NCBI RefSeq assembly: GCF_004115265.2
Contig: NC_046296.1
Location: forward strand, 21,024,795 to 21,088,794
Direction: 5' to 3'
DNA: 64,000 nucleotides
DNA from: Rhinolophus ferrumequinum
Lineage: Eukaryota > Chordata > Mammalia > Chiroptera > Rhinolophidae
The notes beneath the pieces were generated by a model, which did not search any database, had not been told where the DNA came from, and was given only the letters and a program-made list of their open reading frames with translations. How positions within the stretch are numbered: the first letter of the stretch is position 1; the number at the start of each line of letters is the position of its first letter. The position numbers and the translations under genes were made by a program. Below, piece after piece: positions 58,391 through 64,000 of this stretch.

Positions 58391-59085
58391 TGTTTTTTAG
58401 TGCCGTCTTCCTGGCTCTCGTTCTAGCCTAAATTTGGGGGCCCACCTAACTTTTAACGTTACTTCACACACCCCTTTGTGTTAACTAGACTGGGAATTGC
58501 AGCTCATTCATTGTTTTTGCGAAGGTTTTTCTGAGTTCCAGATGTCCACCGTGCCCTATGCTGTGCTAGGGGCCAAAAGATGGAGTGCTATTTGAGCTCT
58601 TCCTTGAAAGAGTCACGACGTGCTGGGGTCACGCACTGCAGAAATGGGGCATGGCTTTCCGAGGGAAGAAGACCTAGAAGGTGGAGCTTTGCTAGGTCTT
58701 TGGGTTTCTTAAACCTCAAGTTTCCGCTCTCCTAGACGGATTATGGCAAACGTTCCCTGTACTCCTTTCCACCCAGCGACAGTGAGACGTCTGAATAGGG
58801 TCTGTACCGGGATTGTCAGGGTTTAAAGTGCTTCTGGAGGCCCGAACAAAACTTACCCAAGTATCTGAGCAAATACTAAAGGTGTCTGCCTAGAGTATGC
58901 AGCCCTTGCTATGGACTCTGGACAGCCAGCTTTCACTCCCTGACCCCCTCCCGCTACTTTTTAAATAAAATATCTATAATGAAATTATTTCTAATGCAAT
59001 ATTTTAGGTGAAATATTTATAATGAATTACTCAGAGTAATACGATATGGACCCACCACAACTATGATAAATTTTAATAAACAATT
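58391..59085. other. Intergenic ANXA4-GMCL1, nothing recognised
   Basis: Base composition falls back to normal after the CpG island. No gene or repeat was supported. Confidence 0.5.
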
Positions 59086-59089
59086 TATT

Positions 59090-59610
59090 ACATTTGCTTT
59101 GATTCATTCTTTTAAATAGAATAGACAGGTAGAAGCTCCATCTCCATCTCAATCTGTCTCTCTTCCTCCCCTATAGTGACCACTAACCTGAGAATGGTAT
59201 GTATCATTATTCCCATGCTTGTTCTTATACCTATACCTGTTAGCAATATATTTTCTTTTTCATGCTTAGACATGTAATTAAATGGAATTATACTATACCT
59301 ATCACTCTGCACATTTAGCCTCTCAAAATTATACTTTTGAGACTTATCCAATAGACAAATCTCTTGTTAATTTTCACTGCTCATTGTATGACTAACCCAC
59401 GATTTGTTTATCCTTCCTCTTACTGAGGAATTAGGTTGTTTCTTCTTTAATGCTCTTACAGAGCAGCAACGAACACCATGTGCAAGAGATTCATCAAGTG
59501 CATTCCCAGAAGTGAAATTCCTTGGGAACTTTCAACTTTAACTGTTGTCAAATTGCTCTCTGAAATGACTGAACCAATTTATACTCCCATCAGCAGTATA
59601 GGTAGTTTGG
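59090..59610 (-). mobile_element. L1M 3' UTR-type LINE fragment
   Basis: Reverse L1 tail text: 'GTGACCACTAACCTGAGAAT', 'TGGAATTATACTATACCTAT', 'AGAAGTGAAATTCCTTGGGA', 'ATACTCCCATCAGCAGTATA'. Confidence 0.75.
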
Positions 59611-61145
59611 GTGCCCCAGTGGACTGGTGTTTGACACCCTGAGAAATCTGAAGCAAGAGGCCAGCTGAGGCAGTTTAGGGGAAGGGGTAGGAGAAGAGCA
59701 GAGAATGACTGCTGCAAGAGGATCCATCTGCATGCCCAGAATTTGTCGACACAAAGGATGCGCAAGTGTTTACCCCAAAACAAGTGTGGGCACTATAAGA
59801 CATCCAGCTGAGGATCACCTAAGAGCCTGTGCAAGAGGCCCGGATGGAAGGACAGACTTCAGCACAGACAACCTGAAGGTATCATCTAATGCTTAGGGGC
59901 TGAAAAAGGAGAACTGCATTTGCCTTGCCAGAGGAACCGAATATGAGTTCTTCCCTGGTGGACTGATAAAAGAAACCAGGAAAGTGCTCCCAAGAATGGG
60001 CTTTAGCCATCTGCCAACGTCACACAGCGCTAATCACCTACAACCACAGCACTGACAGTCAGGTAAGAGCTTTCCAGCTCCCCTGTACTGTCCTCCCTCC
60101 TCCTCCTGCAACCCTGTCTAGGTTGGGGAGCGTGGAGGGGAGGGTATGGAAGAAAGCCTGGGTGGAGAAAGAAGAGAAACCCACCATAACCCCTTCCCCA
60201 AAAGCCAGGTTCCTGTTGGCAGTAGGCCAGAGCTGAATGAGCTGAGAAGCCTCAACTATAAATCAAGTTTGGAATTTTGACTGGACATATTAATTACCGA
60301 AATGACACAGTTTTATGACCTTAAGAGACAGTACAGTAGGACTTTTTATAATCTAAGAGTGACCAGAAAAATCATGACACTATCCTCCAGCTGAATTTTC
60401 ATCTAAAGACAGAAGAACTAGGCCCAATGAATAAATAGAAATGGACAGTAGGAGAGAAACACAAAGTTGCTTCACAATTGTATTCCAACATGATGCTTGT
60501 TCAATATTAACAAACATTCCCTTAGGGTGGCTTTATCCTCCCCTCTAGAAAGCTTTCAGCCAATAAATGCAATTTGTTTTAAAATTTTGGCTAAGCCATA
60601 CATAATTTAAAGAGAAGGCTACCAAAAACTTTGTGATGCTTCCAAAGCCAAATTAAGTTGATTTGGAAATTCAATACTCTTTTGTGTAAGTATCGAAGCA
60701 ACCGTACTATTTCCTGTAATTAACTGGAATGACTATTAACAGCAATAGCTTTCACCAATAGCTCGAGCACTTATAATAGGCAAGTAGAAACAAACCGAAA
60801 AACAAATCCTTATATTTCACCCACCAAAGTACGATAGGTATTATAGAATGAACAAAAAGGACAAATATTTAATATAAATGTTTTACTTAGTAGAATGGAG
60901 AGCATCACTCATTTTCAGAGAATAAATTATATACGTTATTTTACATCATTAAGTAGTAATATCATTTGGTATATGTGAATATTAGTCTTATAGCAGCAGG
61001 TGCACATAAGACTAAATATGTTATTTTTTTCTTAATGTTGTAGTTCCTAATAGAAACTGACTAACACAAGTCCTGCAAAAATACCTCCTTTCAGGGTCTA
61101 GGATGAAAAAACTCACAAATGAAAAAGTCAGAGAAAGACTATACC
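59611..61145. other. Intergenic, unassigned; richer in GC at about 59600-60250
   Basis: No repeat family or open gene was recognised. The left half is less AT-rich than its surroundings. Confidence 0.45.
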
Positions 61146-62152
61146 TCATTTTAAAGACACCAAGTTTTATTAAAACTATTTTTCCATGTTGTATACAAAC
61201 TGAACTTTGGAATTAAATCAAGATATACCTTCAGAATAATTCTAGGGTTAAAAGGCACAGTGCAAATGTAAATTACTGCAAATCAACAAAATCCAAAATA
61301 ACTTAAAAAATTATTTTTAGCACAAAAAATTTCCTGTAAGTAAAATTCAGAGCATCACAATATCACCAGAATACCTAGTTTGACACTTAATTTTTTTCCA
61401 TTCATCTTCAAGCTGGATTAAGACATTAACCATAATGTTGTGGAATGTTCAGCATTTATGTTTGGTGACCACACATATACAATCTGTATAACCAGTTAGA
61501 ATTTCATTTATTCAGACAAGTTGGTGATTTTGGTATACTCCAACCTGGAGAGAGTAAGTGATTTTAACATAAAATGTGATAGAGGAAGTAACTCACACCA
61601 AATTTAGTAAAGATTAACTAACGTCATCGACAAAACCTAAACAAAGGACATTTGTGGATGCTTTCAAACTATATGAAATAGCAAATTGGATAAATATTCT
61701 TACTAACTAGATGCTCACAATTTCAAATCAAGAAATTACTAGCCACTCTAAAAACAGAATTAGGGAAGCAGAGTGATTTTAGAACAGACTTCCAGTCTTC
61801 CATTTCAATAGTTTTTCACCAAGAAGAAAACATGAAGTAATTTAAGATATTCCAATTTCTATGAAACACAAATGAGGAAGAGGTCTGTTAAAAACATGGA
61901 GTACATTATTATTTCTAATTTTAAATCTCCTCTTAGGTTTTATAAGCTTTGAAATGCCAAGTACAGCTTTAAAACATCATAATGAGCAATTATAGATGAA
62001 TAATAATACAGAAAGTGTACATGTAGGAGGCATCTGTAGGCGTTTTAATTTGGAAATAAGCATTCTGAGATAATGCTAATAGCGGTGTAGAAAAAAGAAG
62101 TTAAAAAAAATTCAAAGTTTTGGGAATCCTCTTATCTTTCCTGGATTTCATT
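61146..62152 (-). other. ANXA4: ANXA4 3' UTR
   Basis: About 1 kb following the ANXA4 stop to an AATAAA at 61166-61171. Another AATAAA at 61507-61512 could give a shorter form. Confidence 0.65.
61166..61171 (-). terminator. ANXA4: Candidate ANXA4 polyadenylation signal
   Basis: The gene strand reads TTTTAATAAAACTTGG. Downstream TATAGTCTTTCTCTGAC is T-rich. Confidence 0.6.
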
Positions 62153-62212
62153 TTAATCATCTCCACCACAAAGAATAAGCAGCACTTTCCTGTAGTCTCC
62201 AGATGTGTCACC
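62153..62212 (-). CDS. ANXA4: ANXA4 (annexin A4), last coding exon
   Basis: Known role: annexin A4 is a calcium-dependent phospholipid-binding protein of epithelial membranes. Seen: after acceptor TCCTCTAG the exon encodes GDTSGDYRKVLLILCGGDD and TAA (19 codons plus stop). This is the annexin A4 C-terminus; I recall VLCGGDD in human, so Val is replaced by Ile here. GDTSGDYRK is the last part of the fourth annexin repeat and includes one of the conserved positions of its calcium loop. All other exons lie off the right edge. The gene runs in the same direction as GMCL1, and its poly(A) site is about 3 kb upstream of the GMCL1 start, as in the human order. Confidence 0.93.
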   Translation of the reverse strand, partial: GDTSGDYRKVLLILCGGDD

Positions 62213-62261
62213 CTAGAGGACAAGGAAATCAAAGTTACAGTCAGATAAATGGGTTTTATTT

Positions 62262-62452
62262 ATTTACTTATTTTTCATTAAATTTTATTGGGGTGACAAT
62301 TTTAGTAAAGTGACATAGATTTCAAGTGTACGATTCTGTAATACATCATCCATATGTATCACATTGTGTGTTCACCACTCAGAGTCAGTTCTCCTTCCAT
62401 CACCATGTATTCGATCCCCTTTACCCTCACCTACCACCCTCCTCCCTGATAA
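62262..62452 (-). mobile_element. L1 LINE 3' UTR end
   Basis: Reverse L1 tail: 'TTCATTAAATTTTATTGGGG', 'TTTCAAGTGTACGATTCTGT', 'TGTGTGTTCACCACTCAGAG'. ANXA4 intron next to the last exon. Confidence 0.8.
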
Positions 62453-62529
62453 ATGAGTTTTCAAATGGAATACACAGCTCAAAGTCATCTGGGTTAACTT
62501 TCTTAAGCTTGTCTACATTTTTCTGAGAT

Positions 62530-63690
62530 TGTTTTTTTAATCACGTGTTATTTTATTACAAAAGTAATTCTTGTTTAATGGAGAAAATAAAGACATAAAA
62601 GAACACAAAAATCATCCATAATTCCACCAGCTAGAGATTACTATTCTTAACATCTTGGTTTGTGTATATCCTTCTAGATTTTTTTTCTATGCACGTGGAT
62701 TCCTATGTGATGAGACTGCAGTATTCTTCTGTATTCTGTTTTACTTAATATAGCCTGAATATTTCCCTATTTTAATTCATTAAATGTTCTTCTACAGCAT
62801 CATTCTTTAATGATTACCAATTATCCACTGTACACAGGTAAAATAATTTATTGGATCACCCCCCCCCATTGTTGGATACTTATGTTGTTTCTAATTTTGC
62901 ACTCTTATAAATACTGCTGCAATAAACATAGTTAAATTTTTGTGCATTTTCTTGATGATTTACTCAGGATAAATTTTCACAAAATGGCAATTACTGGATA
63001 AATGATCACGCATTTTCTTAATCCTTTTGATGTGGGTTGCAAAATAGCCTTCCAGAAGGTGCTATGATGTCTACAAAGAAATTTTTATGGCTGAATTAAC
63101 AGATCAATTTTTGTTAGTGCTTCATGGGCACTAGAAAAGATGGAATCTGTTTATAGGGTTCAAAGTTTAATATTTATCTATTAAAATAAACCTTAATATA
63201 TCCTTGTTTATACTTTGCCTCACTGATCTGCCAAAGAATAAGAATATGTTAAAGTCTCCCTAACATAGTATTTCCACCAGTGTCTTCTTTCGGAGCATCA
63301 AGTTTTTTATTTATATATTTGAATACATACAATTTGGCACCTAACGTTTCATGAGAATTTACTCTGTTGTAAATTGCTGCCTTTATCAATACAAAGTGAT
63401 CCACTTTCTCTTATTTAATGCTTTTTCTCTTTAAATTCTTTTTTTTACTTATAGTGTAATCCCTACTTTCTTTTTTGAATTTGTCAAATGTTTTCTTTAC
63501 TTGTTCCTTATAAATAGTATGCATTTGGATTTTATATTTTTACCTTATCTGAGAGTTTACTTATTTTTATTGTAACTTACATTTTTACCTTCTGTCATTT
63601 TTTTCTATTATTTACATATTTTATATTTCTATTATGATCCTTTTGACAATTATTATTGAATGGGCAATGCATTCCTTATTTTTAGTCTTT
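62530..63690 (-). mobile_element. Old L1-type LINE (3' UTR and ORF2 part)
   Basis: 'CATCCATAATTCCACCAGCT', 'ATACTGCTGCAATAAACATA' and 'GTTAAAGTCTCCCTAACATA' match the order 3' UTR then ORF2 in reverse. ANXA4 intron. Confidence 0.65.
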
Positions 63691-63692
63691 CC

Positions 63693-63770
63693 AGTGTTGT
63701 GTATGTGCATATGTTTGTATGTATGTATGTGTGTATGTGCATATGTTTACATACTTACATATATATAAAC
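63693..63770. repeat. (TATG)n-like imperfect microsatellite
   Basis: Repeated GTATGTATGTATG and GTGCATATGTTT units. Confidence 0.85.
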
Positions 63771-64000
63771 ATTGTAATATAAATTTACTTACAGTGATGT
63801 TTCCCCAGGCCAATACATGTTTTTGTGCCCCATCATTTTAGTGTCTATATAGTATTACATTGCATGGATTTTCCATAATTTAAGTCATCCCCCATTGGTT
63901 AATAAAAATAATTATAATAAATTATACACTATAAAAGTATGTCATATTATTTATTCAAATATAATGTAAAACTATGTAAATAACAAATAATGCTACAGTG

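Noticed and set aside
57498-58400. Plus-strand frames opposite GMCL1 exon 1
   Set aside because: These are shadows of the CpG-rich exon and promoter, with no recognisable protein.
1-64000. LTR retrovirus or Polinton-type element
   Set aside because: No paired LTRs, primer-binding site or gag/pol/env-like stretch was recognised on either strand.
1-64000. CRISPR array or prokaryote-type operon
   Set aside because: The window is mammalian nuclear DNA. Repeats are microsatellites and transposons, and genes are split by introns.

Overview
The window is nuclear DNA from a placental mammal, most likely a bat. Long interspersed introns, CpG-island promoters, GT-AG exons and old MIR, L2, L1 and hAT repeats show a mammal. 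Two tRNA-derived SINEs with the 'CTCCACAACTAGA...GGAGCTGAT...CCTGGA' core and intact target-site duplications look like the bat VES family, so I place it in Chiroptera, perhaps the rhinolophoid/pteropodid side (inference). I found no primate Alu, rodent B1/B2 or carnivore SINEC.

Four host genes are present, all on the minus strand, in an order that mirrors human 2p13 (ANXA4-GMCL1-SNRNP27-MXD1). From left to right: the first two coding exons of MXD1 (1854-2760; the rest lies beyond the left edge) with its CpG-island promoter (about 2270-3800); complete SNRNP27 (six coding exons, 11049-18778); complete GMCL1 (fourteen coding exons, 24426-58018) with a CpG-island promoter to about 58390; and the last coding exon plus 3' UTR of ANXA4 (about 61150-62212; the rest lies beyond the right edge). 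Every splice junction was read directly. All are GT-AG and the reading phase closes across each gene, giving 156 aa for SNRNP27 and 526 aa for GMCL1.

The genes are not an operon and have unrelated roles: MXD1 is a MAX-binding repressor, SNRNP27 a tri-snRNP splicing protein, GMCL1 a BTB adaptor of the nuclear envelope and CUL3 ligases, and ANXA4 a calcium-dependent membrane-binding protein. Apart from exons and promoters, the window is AT-rich intron and intergenic DNA with nested LINE, SINE and DNA-transposon fossils and microsatellites. No LTR retrovirus, CRISPR array, tRNA gene or rRNA gene was recognised.

The observations most worth following are an 80-bp mariner MITE matching the primate MADE1/miR-548 hairpin in GMCL1 intron 9, a near-regular array of CCAAT boxes upstream of MXD1, a strong-context 10-codon upstream ORF before a weak-context GMCL1 start, and a recent-looking L1 tail about 50 bp from a GMCL1 splice donor. 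I did not find a convincing new multi-gene system.
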